A stretch of 6,572 nt of DNA from Candidatus Nanopelagicales bacterium (GTDB lineage: Bacteria; Actinomycetota; Actinomycetes; S36-B12; UBA10799): NCBI GenBank assembly GCA_025455985.1, contig JALOLM010000127.1, positions 1 through 6,572 on the forward strand, given 5' to 3'. How positions within the stretch are numbered: position 1 is the stretch's first letter; each line of letters begins with the position of its first letter. Shown piece by piece: positions 1-5,417 of the stretch. The notes beneath the pieces are model-generated. The model did no database searches, was not told the DNA's origin, and worked only from the letters and a program-made list of their open reading frames with translations. The translations under genes and the position numbers were made by a program.

Positions 1-174
1 GCCTCTTCCGCATGGGCGGCAGGACGCTCCGCCCGTTCCGTATGTACATCGGCAGGAACCGGCGCTGTCTGGAGGGCGTTGCGAGAGTTGATCGCGGTCG
101 TCTGTCCCAACTGCGACGACCCGTCTGTGCTGTGCACCAGCGGGCGTCGGGGAGCTGGACCGACCACCCCGGAA
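1..174. other. Unassigned left-edge region
   Basis: No gene is called here. Several frames on both strands stay open, as is usual in GC-rich DNA. Over about the first 75 bases the GC-rich codon position fits either a plus-strand frame that would end with a TGA at 192-194 or a minus-strand frame with an ATG at 49-47 (reading MYIRNGRSVLPP). Further right this bias fades. Neither product has a motif I recognise, and the minus ATG has no good ribosome binding site. The tail or head of a gene lying mostly outside the window is possible but unproven. Confidence 0.3.
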
Positions 175-216
175 GGGGCGCTGCTCGGCGCTGACCGCGG
201 CAGCGAGCAGTGCCCT
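175..216 (-). terminator. Hairpin, possible operon terminator
   Basis: The arms 181-187 (CTGCTCG) and 204-210 (CGAGCAG) are exact complements. The stem extends outward through 176-179 pairing with 212-215, with one imperfect position, and inward through CTG/CAG at 191-193/201-203. It starts about 37 nt beyond the stop codon of the DUF3467 gene, a usual place for a terminator of the minus-strand helicase operon. No U-tract follows on the minus strand. Mycobacteria often have such tail-less hairpins, but this also means termination is not certain. It could instead be a processing or RNA-stability structure. Confidence 0.4.
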
Positions 217-252
217 AAGAAAAGGGGGACAGCGGAGTCGACTGCCCCAGGG

Positions 253-564
253 CTACGCCTCGGGCTGACCTCCACCGCGCAGTTCGCGCGGCTCGTTGCC
301 CGTGCGACGTTCCCATTTCGACAACTCGGTCTCAAGGGCCTTCATGATCTCGAAGACCTGCGACGGGGGGATCCGCACACGAGAAACCACCTGAGCCTGA
401 ACGCTGGAACCGTCCGGGTCCTCAGATGGCAGTGGCGGTGAGGCAATAGCAGCGAAGTCGATGACGAAGGTTTCCCCGGACTGCCACACCAGAACGAAGT
501 CGGCGTAGTGGCCGCCTGCGTCAACCGGGGGAATCAGGTTGATGTTCTGAGGATGTTGCGTCAT
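253..564 (-). CDS. DUF3467 family protein
   Basis: A 103-aa soluble protein with no signal peptide or membrane segment. It matches the pattern I know for DUF3467: an N-terminal INLIPPVDAGG stretch followed by YADFVLV (residues 20-26, the family's 'YAN' region), a short beta strand FVIDF (33-37), then VVSRVRIPPSQV and an amphipathic helix FEIMKALETELSKWE (about 59-85). The biochemical function of DUF3467 is unknown. The last about 15 residues are Gly/Pro/Glu-rich and probably disordered. The ATG at 564-562 lies 44 nt inside the upstream SWIM gene. No clear Shine-Dalgarno precedes it, but the conserved N-terminal block would be lost from any later start, so this start is favoured and translation is probably coupled to the SWIM gene. 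It is the last gene of the helicase operon, before the hairpin at 175-216. Family assignment is fairly secure; any role in DNA metabolism is inferred from neighbours only. Confidence 0.85.
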   Translation of the reverse strand: MTQHPQNINLIPPVDAGGHYADFVLVWQSGETFVIDFAAIASPPLPSEDPDGSSVQAQVVSRVRIPPSQVFEIMKALETELSKWERRTGNEPRELRGGGQPEA

Positions 565-1147
565 GGACCAAGGCTAGTGTCGGACGCTGGTCGGGTGTCT
601 GCGGCCACGGGACAAGATCGCTGGCGGCGGCGACCCGTTGCGCGAACGTCAGCCACGGTGGCGAGCTCTTGAGGACTGCAATGTCAGACGCTTCGAGCTC
701 AGCCAACTCTTGGGTCGGTTGTTCCCCGACCCACACAGCCCGGGTAGCCGGTTGGGTGTCGACCAGGAAGGCGGCGACGTACGCCAGCGCTGCGGCGTGT
801 TTGCACCAGCCGTAATCACATCCGTAGGGACAGGTGCAGGTGGCGTCGATCCGATCGCTGCCGGAAATCACAACCTTGGCCAAACGCACCGTGTAGGGCC
901 TGCGTGCTGAACCCTGGATCCGGGCGCTGAATCCCTGATCGTCCGCCTCGAGGCCCAGTACCTGGCCGGCGCGGGCGTACGTGCGGCCGCGGCCGAGGAT
1001 CGCCGCGCTGGTCTCGACCTCGGCGGCATGCAGGATGTCCAACGCCGCGGGGTGGGTCACTTTCCCCGGCTTCGGCACCGCGACTCCGCCTTCGACCGCG
1101 ATACGGGGTTTGGCCTCGAACCACCCGCCGCGGCTGCGCGGACTCAC
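521..1147 (-). CDS. SWIM zinc-finger protein
   Basis: A 208-aa protein with a SWIM-type zinc finger. The ligands are C104 and C106, then C115 and H117, in the pattern CxC-x8-CxH (CTCPYGCDYGWCKH), followed by the usual hydrophobic helix AAALAYVAAFL. An extra Cys (C110) lies inside the loop. Residues about 45-103 form the family's beta-rich lead-in (GRGRTYARAGQV, then YTVRLAKVVISGSDRIDATC). SWIM domains are known as DNA- or protein-binding modules and are often encoded beside, or fused to, SNF2 ATPases. The protein is therefore probably a partner or targeting subunit for the helicase encoded just upstream. The start is GTG at 1147-1145, overlapping the helicase TGA as GTGA. An AGAGG about 7 nt upstream, inside the helicase gene, can serve as Shine-Dalgarno. 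The C-terminal 60 residues (Pro/Trp-rich, then Ser/Pro-rich) match nothing I know; their last part also encodes the DUF3467 start in another frame. From memory, the M. tuberculosis neighbour of helZ (Rv2102) has the same arrangement. Confidence 0.9.
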   Translation of the reverse strand: MSPRSRGGWFEAKPRIAVEGGVAVPKPGKVTHPAALDILHAAEVETSAAILGRGRTYARAGQVLGLEADDQGFSARIQGSARRPYTVRLAKVVISGSDRIDATCTCPYGCDYGWCKHAAALAYVAAFLVDTQPATRAVWVGEQPTQELAELEASDIAVLKSSPPWLTFAQRVAAASDLVPWPQTPDQRPTLALVHDATSSEHQPDSPG

Positions 1148-3759
1148 TGCAGAACCTCTTCGCGAACCAGACCCACCAATGCCGTGAGTTCATCGTCGGA
1201 CAGTTCGGTGACGGCAGTGTCGGTCGACCTGATGACCGACGCGGCCAGTTCCCGCTTGGATTGCAGTGCTTTGTCGATGCGGTCCTCCAGGGTTCCGGGA
1301 CAGACGAGCACATGGACAGAGACTTTCTGGTGCTGACCGATCCGCCACACGCGGTCGGAGGCCTGGTCCTCCACCGCGGGGTTCCACCATCGGTCGAGGT
1401 GGATCACGTGGTTGGCCCGGACCAGTGTGAGACCGGTGCCACCAGCCTTCAGAGATGCGATCAGGATGGGCGGTCCTTGCGCTTCGCTGAACCGGGCGAC
1501 AGTGGCCGCGCGGGTCTTGCGGGAGTCGGAACCGGTGAGAGTCGCTACCTCCACGGCCAGTGCGCTTTCGAGGTGTGCGGCGAGGTCGGGGACGAATGAG
1601 GCGAACTGGGTGAACACGACCACCGCCTGGCCCTCGTCGACGATCTGCGCACACAAGTCCACCAGTCGGCTGATCTTGCCCGACCGGTCGCCGAGGCTGC
1701 GGCGCGACTCGGTGAGCAACGAGGGATGCACGCAGATCTGCTTGAGACGCGAGATCCCCGCGAGCACGGTGGCGCGCCGGCGTTGTCTGCCGTCCCCGGC
1801 CGTTCCCGCGGCCTGCCGTAGTTCATCGAGCGCGCCCACCATGTCGGCCACCACCGCCTCGTAGGCGCCCACCTGCTCACGGGTCAGCGTGCAGTCGTCG
1901 CGGATGACCTGTCGATCCGGCAGGTCCGGCAGGACCCCGGGATCGGTCTTCACCCGGCGCAGGACGAACGGACTCACGACGGCGCGAAGCCGGGACAGGT
2001 CGTGGCTGTCCGCGTACCTGTCCATGAATCGCTTACGTCGTGGCAGCAGGCCAGGCTGAGCGAAAGCGAACAACGACCACAGGTCCCCGAGGTGGTTCTC
2101 GACGGGTGTGCCGGTCACAGCCAGGCGATGCGTCGCCTGCAGGGATCGCGCGGCGCGGGCCGCCTGCGTGTCCGGGTTCTTGATCGCCTGCGCCTCATCG
2201 AGGACGACCCGGTGCCAGACCTGCTCCCGCAGGGACTGGTCGCGCGCCAGCAGACCGTAGGTGGTCACGACGATGTCGGCGTCGATCGGTCCGCGCTCGG
2301 AGCCGTGGAACGGCTGTATCCGCAACCCCGGGGTGAACTCGGCGGCTTGACGGGCCCAGGTGTCGACCAGCGTGACCGGGCACACCACCAGCGTCGGTCC
2401 TTCGTGATCCGCCTGGATCCAACTCAGCACCTGAAGCGTCTTGCCCAGACCCATGTCGTCGGCGAGCACTCCACCGACCTCGTTGTCGGCCAACCAGGTG
2501 AGCCACTCCAGCCCCGCCACCTGATACGGCCGAAGCGTGGCTTTCACGCCCGTGGGTGGGCGAATGCTCCGGGCGGGACGCAGCCCCTGAGGTAGGAGGG
2601 CTCCGGTGTCCATCTCGACGCCCTCGAACGCGACGTCATCCAGCAGGTCTGCGGGTTGTACACCGCGACGGAGTCGGCGGGCCAACGCCGCGAGCCGGTC
2701 AGCGTCGCCCGGACCCACCCGTAGCCAGCGGCCTTTCACGGACACCAGCTCCGACTTCGAGGCTGCCAGTGCCGCGAGCTCCTGCTGGGTGAGGGTCTCG
2801 CCGTCCACCTCGACGTCAGCCTGCAAGCCCAGCGACGCGATCTCCACGGTCCCGGTTCCGCGGGAGGCAGTCAGCCGTCGCCTCACCGGGGAGGTGCGCA
2901 GTAGGCCGCCGGGGACGATCACGTCGAAACCGGCTGCCTGCACGCGCGGTGCCACCCGATCCAGAAACTCGATAACCTCGGAGTCGCTCAGATCGACCGC
3001 GTGGCGCGACACCCCATGGCGGACATGCGGTAGCCAGCGTCCCCACGCTCGTTCCAACATCGTCCGCTCGGTCGCCACATATCCGTCCCAAGCCGCTGGC
3101 GACGCACCGAACAACTGGGGATCCGCGCTGGCCCATGGCAGCCTGGTGGTCTCCTCGTCGATACGAATTGCCATCGGGTTAAGCAACCACGCTGATTCCG
3201 TTTCGCTCGGCGGACTCAGCACGATCGTCATGCGGGTATTCACCGCGGCCCGCGCGATCACGTGGTCGGCCCATCGCCGGATGGCGGGACGTTGTGAGTC
3301 CCCGGGGAGGCTGGGAACATCAGCGCTGGCGGCGGAGATCCGCTGATCGACGACATCGGCCGTGAAATCCGCGAGCGTGTCGAGTGGCGAGTCGGTGTTG
3401 GCCAGACCGGCACTCGCGCAAGCCAGCATCGCGTCGTGAAGAGCCTGGGCCCGTTCGGGGTCCGGAGCCGCACGCCAAGCCCAGCGGTCATCCTGCACAA
3501 CCGGGATGCTGCGGTGGTCGGCGGCCCGGATCGCCGCGACGAGCAGATGACCCAAGGCCACCGTGCGCTGCGTTGCCCCACCCGCCAGTGCGTCACCGAC
3601 CCAACTGGGAAGGGACCTATCGGTGCGTCGTCGCCACAAACGGGTGCGTTGGGTGCCGCCGGGTACCGGGATCGACCGTAGGGACCCCTCACCCTCGCCT
3701 TTCTCGGTCGTCCAGAGACCATCCTTGTCGAGAATGACGTCCACGGCCTCTGTCACCAT
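1144..3759 (-). CDS. SNF2-family DEAD/DEAH helicase (HelZ-like)
   Basis: An 871-aa Swi2/Snf2-type ATPase, expected to use ATP to translocate on or remodel DNA or protein-DNA complexes rather than to unwind processively. About 250 N-terminal residues have no domain I can name. Residues about 255-385 resemble the SNF2-associated DUF3670 region (LTQQELAALAASKSELVSVKGRW). The two RecA lobes follow: LRPYQVAGLEWL (about 409-420), motif I DDMGLGKT (434-441, Lys440), motif II DEAQ (521-524), motif III TGTPVEN (549-555), motif IV VVVFTQF (713-719), motif V GGTGLTL (773-779) and motif VI QASDRVWRIGQ (799-809). All catalytic motifs look intact, so it should be an active ATPase. The total is shorter than the about 1013 aa I recall for M. 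tuberculosis HelZ. The start is ambiguous: GTG 3762, ATG 3759 and GTG 3756 are consecutive codons and no Shine-Dalgarno is visible; I chose the ATG. It is the first gene of the operon with the SWIM and DUF3467 genes. A bacterial SNF2 protein from a defence cluster is an alternative, but no other defence gene is in view. Confidence 0.95.
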   Translation of the reverse strand: MVTEAVDVILDKDGLWTTEKGEGEGSLRSIPVPGGTQRTRLWRRRTDRSLPSWVGDALAGGATQRTVALGHLLVAAIRAADHRSIPVVQDDRWAWRAAPDPERAQALHDAMLACASAGLANTDSPLDTLADFTADVVDQRISAASADVPSLPGDSQRPAIRRWADHVIARAAVNTRMTIVLSPPSETESAWLLNPMAIRIDEETTRLPWASADPQLFGASPAAWDGYVATERTMLERAWGRWLPHVRHGVSRHAVDLSDSEVIEFLDRVAPRVQAAGFDVIVPGGLLRTSPVRRRLTASRGTGTVEIASLGLQADVEVDGETLTQQELAALAASKSELVSVKGRWLRVGPGDADRLAALARRLRRGVQPADLLDDVAFEGVEMDTGALLPQGLRPARSIRPPTGVKATLRPYQVAGLEWLTWLADNEVGGVLADDMGLGKTLQVLSWIQADHEGPTLVVCPVTLVDTWARQAAEFTPGLRIQPFHGSERGPIDADIVVTTYGLLARDQSLREQVWHRVVLDEAQAIKNPDTQAARAARSLQATHRLAVTGTPVENHLGDLWSLFAFAQPGLLPRRKRFMDRYADSHDLSRLRAVVSPFVLRRVKTDPGVLPDLPDRQVIRDDCTLTREQVGAYEAVVADMVGALDELRQAAGTAGDGRQRRRATVLAGISRLKQICVHPSLLTESRRSLGDRSGKISRLVDLCAQIVDEGQAVVVFTQFASFVPDLAAHLESALAVEVATLTGSDSRKTRAATVARFSEAQGPPILIASLKAGGTGLTLVRANHVIHLDRWWNPAVEDQASDRVWRIGQHQKVSVHVLVCPGTLEDRIDKALQSKRELAASVIRSTDTAVTELSDDELTALVGLVREEVLQ

Positions 3760-3762
3760 CAC

Positions 3763-3768
3763 AGGCTA
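3763..3768 (-). promoter_or_regulatory. Putative -10 box of the helicase operon
   Basis: Read on the minus strand, TAGCCT fits the actinobacterial -10 pattern TAnnnT. It ends six bases before the GTG at 3756, the spacing typical of mycobacterial leaderless promoters, and this would explain why no Shine-Dalgarno precedes the helicase. No convincing -35 hexamer lies 16-18 bases upstream. TAnnnT is common by chance, so this is tentative. Confidence 0.3.
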
Positions 3769-3770
3769 AC

Positions 3771-3792
3771 CGCGGTCGTGAGGTCGACCGCG
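3771..3792. promoter_or_regulatory. 22-bp inverted repeat, candidate operator
   Basis: CGCGGTCG (3771-3778) and CGACCGCG (3785-3792) are perfect inverted copies around a 6-base spacer. The element lies between the divergent helicase and crotonase genes, directly upstream of the putative helicase -10 box, over its spacer and -35 zone. It is about 66 bases ahead of the crotonase start. Dyads of this size and position are typical binding sites for dimeric repressors such as TetR or GntR types. No regulator gene is visible in the window, and CG-rich dyads can occur by chance in such DNA. Confidence 0.4.
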
Positions 3793-3816
3793 TGCGCCGC
3801 TCGGTCGGCCACACAC

Positions 3817-3822
3817 TAGCGT
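3817..3822 (+). promoter_or_regulatory. Putative -10 box of the crotonase gene
   Basis: TAGCGT matches the actinobacterial TAnnnT -10 pattern and would give transcription starting near 3829. That leaves a leader of roughly 30 bases with a good Shine-Dalgarno before the ATG at 3858. No recognisable -35 box is present. The overlapping CTAG also gives a TAnnnT match on the other strand. Confidence 0.25.
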
Positions 3823-3844
3823 CGAGGGCAGGCAAACAACCCTC

Positions 3845-3850
3845 GGGAGG
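3845..3850 (+). promoter_or_regulatory. Ribosome binding site that fixes the crotonase start
   Basis: GGGAGG sits 7 bases before the ATG at 3858. The reading frame is open further upstream, to a GTG at 3792, but that region lacks such a site and includes part of the intergenic dyad. The Shine-Dalgarno therefore selects the ATG at 3858. Confidence 0.75.
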
Positions 3851-3857
3851 GCCGGGC

Positions 3858-4547
3858 ATGAGCGACGTGGTCGAGTACATGGCTGAAGACGGCATTGCAA
3901 CGGTGACGATCAACAACGGGAAGGTCAATGCCATCTCCCCGGAGGTCATCGCGCAACTGCATGGGTCGCTGGATCAGGCCGAAGCCGACGGTTGTGTCGT
4001 GGTCCTCACGGGGCAACCCGGCATTCTCTCCGGTGGGTACGACCTGAAGGTGATGAAGGCCGGGCCGCAGGAGGCGATCGAGCTCGTCGCCGCCGGTTCG
4101 GCGCTTGCCCGCCGCATGCTGGCCCACCCGTTCCCGATCGTCGTCGCGTGTTCTGGTCACGCGGTGGCGAAGGGGGCCTTCCTGCTGCTGTCCGCCGACT
4201 ACCGCATCGGGGTCGAGGGCCCGTTCAAGATCGGTCTCAACGAGGTTCAGATCGGCATGACCATGCATCACGTGGGAATCGAACTGGCACGCGACCGGCT
4301 GCGTAAGTCCTACTTCAACCGTTCCGTGATCAACGCGGAGATGTTCTCACCCGTCGATGCGCTGGAGGCCGGATTCCTCGACGCGGTCGTCGCGCCCGAC
4401 GATCTGCTGGCGACGGCCCGCGGGGTCGCCGAGCAGATGAAGGGCCTCAACATGACAGCGCACGCCAATACGAAACTGAAGGTGCGCAAGGCTTTGCTCG
4501 AGACCCTCGACGCATCGATCGAACTGGACCGGCAGCCCCTCTGGTAA
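3858..4547 (+). CDS. Crotonase / enoyl-CoA hydratase family protein (EchA3-like)
   Basis: A 229-aa cytosolic crotonase-fold protein, shorter than the usual about 260 aa of enoyl-CoA hydratases but close to the about 231 aa I recall for M. tuberculosis EchA3 (Rv0632c). It shares that protein's layout: MSD start, GKVNA (21-25), SGGYDLK (58-64), GHAVAKGAFLL (100-110), NEVQIGMT (128-135) and a C-terminal GLN..AHA..TK block (197-206). The SGG at 58-60 corresponds to the first oxyanion-hole strand. Glu129 aligns with the second catalytic glutamate of rat crotonase (E164), but the position of the first (E144) is occupied by Phe108. The protein may therefore be an isomerase, thioesterase-like or other acyl-CoA enzyme rather than a standard hydratase; the substrate is unknown. 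The start at 3858 is chosen by GGGAGG 7 bases upstream. It is transcribed alone, divergent from the helicase operon and convergent with the SDR gene, with 3 bp between stop codons. Confidence 0.92.
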   Translation: MSDVVEYMAEDGIATVTINNGKVNAISPEVIAQLHGSLDQAEADGCVVVLTGQPGILSGGYDLKVMKAGPQEAIELVAAGSALARRMLAHPFPIVVACSGHAVAKGAFLLLSADYRIGVEGPFKIGLNEVQIGMTMHHVGIELARDRLRKSYFNRSVINAEMFSPVDALEAGFLDAVVAPDDLLATARGVAEQMKGLNMTAHANTKLKVRKALLETLDASIELDRQPLW

Positions 4548-4550
4548 GGC

Positions 4551-5294
4551 TCAGGCCTTCGGGCCGGGTATTCCGCGGAACCGGTATGGCTGTGCCGGGT
4601 GGCCACTTTGGATCAGCCACGCCTCACCGCCGTCCTCAGAGTCCAGCACCGTCCCCGCAGCCGCCACGACATCTTTCACCTGCATCAAGGGCCAGTTCGC
4701 GCCGACCAGCAACTCGCGGAAGCGACCGAGAATCGCCGTGTCGGTGTAACCGGGGCACAGCGCATTGACCAGGATGTGCTCGGTGGCAAGCGCCGGACCC
4801 ACCGATCGCACGAAGTTGACCACCGCCGCCTTGTTCGCCGCATAGACCGGGTCCTCGGGCACCGGCGCAAGGCCAGCGAGGCTGGCGACTGCCAGGACCC
4901 GTCCGCCTCCCGTTGTCCGTAGGGCCGGCAGCGCTGCTGTCAGACCGAACACCACACCGTCGAGATTGACCCCCATCGCGCGGCGGTAGGCATCCTCGTC
5001 GAAGTCGTCGATGCTGTTCCCTTCGGCTATCCCGGCATTGAGCACGACCACGTCGAGCCGGCCGTATGTGCTCACGGCCGCGTCCACGGCAGCTCGATTG
5101 TCGGCCAGTGAACGCACGTCGCAGTGCACGGCCAGTCCACCGATTCCGGCCGCGAGCGCACGAGCCGGCTCGTCGGCAATGTCAGCCACCACAACCCGTA
5201 GACCTCGTTCGGCCAGCATCCGGACGATCCCGGCGCCGATCCCCGACCCGCCACCGGTCACCAGTGCCACCTGGTCTGTCACATCCTCTGTCAC
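4551..5294 (-). CDS. Classical SDR family oxidoreductase
   Basis: A 247-aa short-chain dehydrogenase/reductase, typical in length for the classical type. The nucleotide-binding motif is TGGGSGIG (13-20). Asp38 at the end of beta-2 (VVVADI) favours NAD(H) over NADP(H). NAG is at 86-88, and the catalytic tetrad is Asn110, Ser138, Tyr151 and Lys155 (YAANK). PGYTDT (about 181-186) follows the active site. The C-terminal tail ending FRGIPGPKA resembles actinobacterial SDRs related to 15-hydroxyprostaglandin dehydrogenase. It should oxidise or reduce a secondary alcohol/ketone; the substrate cannot be read from sequence. GTG starts exist at 5300 and 5294. I prefer 5294 because GAGGAG (5305-5300) is then 5 bases upstream, whereas it would abut or overlap the 5300 codon. 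It is the last gene of an operon behind the 37-aa microprotein, whose stop codon overlaps this Shine-Dalgarno. Confidence 0.93.
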   Translation of the reverse strand: MTEDVTDQVALVTGGGSGIGAGIVRMLAERGLRVVVADIADEPARALAAGIGGLAVHCDVRSLADNRAAVDAAVSTYGRLDVVVLNAGIAEGNSIDDFDEDAYRRAMGVNLDGVVFGLTAALPALRTTGGGRVLAVASLAGLAPVPEDPVYAANKAAVVNFVRSVGPALATEHILVNALCPGYTDTAILGRFRELLVGANWPLMQVKDVVAAAGTVLDSEDGGEAWLIQSGHPAQPYRFRGIPGPKA

Positions 5295-5299
5295 GTCCA

Positions 5300-5305
5300 C
5301 TCCTC
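5300..5305 (-). promoter_or_regulatory. Shine-Dalgarno of the SDR gene, overlapping a stop codon
   Basis: On the minus strand GAGGAG begins inside the TGA (5306-5304) that ends the 37-aa microprotein and lies 5 bases before the GTG at 5294. This sets the SDR start and implies that ribosomes ending the microprotein sit on the SDR initiation region, so the two are likely translationally coupled. Confidence 0.65.
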
Positions 5306-5417
5306 ACACCACCAGCTCGAAGATCCACAAAGCCAGAGCGATACCGACCAGCACAGCGATCAGTTGCACGACGGCCATCGCGGCCTTCCAACTCGCAGTG
5401 GACTGCGGACCGCTCAT
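5304..5417 (-). CDS. 37-aa single-pass membrane microprotein
   Basis: A short open frame not matching any family I recognise. The product has a polar start (MSGPQSTASWK), then a continuous hydrophobic helix of about 20-24 residues (roughly 13-33, rich in Ala, Val, Leu and Ile) and ends IFELVV after a Trp. A basic Lys11 precedes the helix and an acidic Glu34 follows it, so by the positive-inside rule the N-terminus should be cytoplasmic. Evidence that it is translated: its ATG (5417-5415) overlaps the stop of the SHOCT gene as ATGA; GGAGG (5428-5424) stands 6 bases upstream; its stop overlaps the Shine-Dalgarno of the SDR gene; and the frame fills the gap between the two genes almost exactly. 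It is probably a small membrane partner of the SHOCT protein encoded before it. A non-coding spacer is unlikely but not excluded. Confidence 0.75.
   Translation of the reverse strand: MSGPQSTASWKAAMAVVQLIAVLVGIALALWIFELVV

Noticed and set aside
79..441. Plus-strand frame of 120 aa with a CPNC motif
   Set aside because: Half of it is antisense to the DUF3467 gene, the single CPNC is not paired with a convincing second zinc knuckle, and no ribosome binding site precedes it.
816..1313. Minus-strand frame of 165 aa spanning the helicase/SWIM junction
   Set aside because: It is another frame of the same strand as two well-supported genes; Arg/Pro-rich shadow product.
2002..2595. Plus-strand frame of 197 aa opposite helicase motifs I-III
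   Set aside because: Antisense to the catalytic core of the helicase, whose motifs are intact; no independent support.
2606..3346. Long plus-strand frame (246 aa) opposite the helicase
   Set aside because: Lies wholly antisense to the SNF2 gene, is Ser/Arg/Thr-rich with no domain, and is explained by GC-rich codon shadowing.
253..3759. Helicase operon as a known phage-defence system such as DISARM
   Set aside because: No methyltransferase, PLD nuclease or other marker gene is present; SNF2 plus SWIM is also a common housekeeping arrangement in mycobacteria.
3792..3857. N-terminal extension of the crotonase to a GTG at 3792
   Set aside because: A strong GGGAGG stands 7 bases before the ATG at 3858, and the protein from 3858 has the MSD start and length expected from EchA3.
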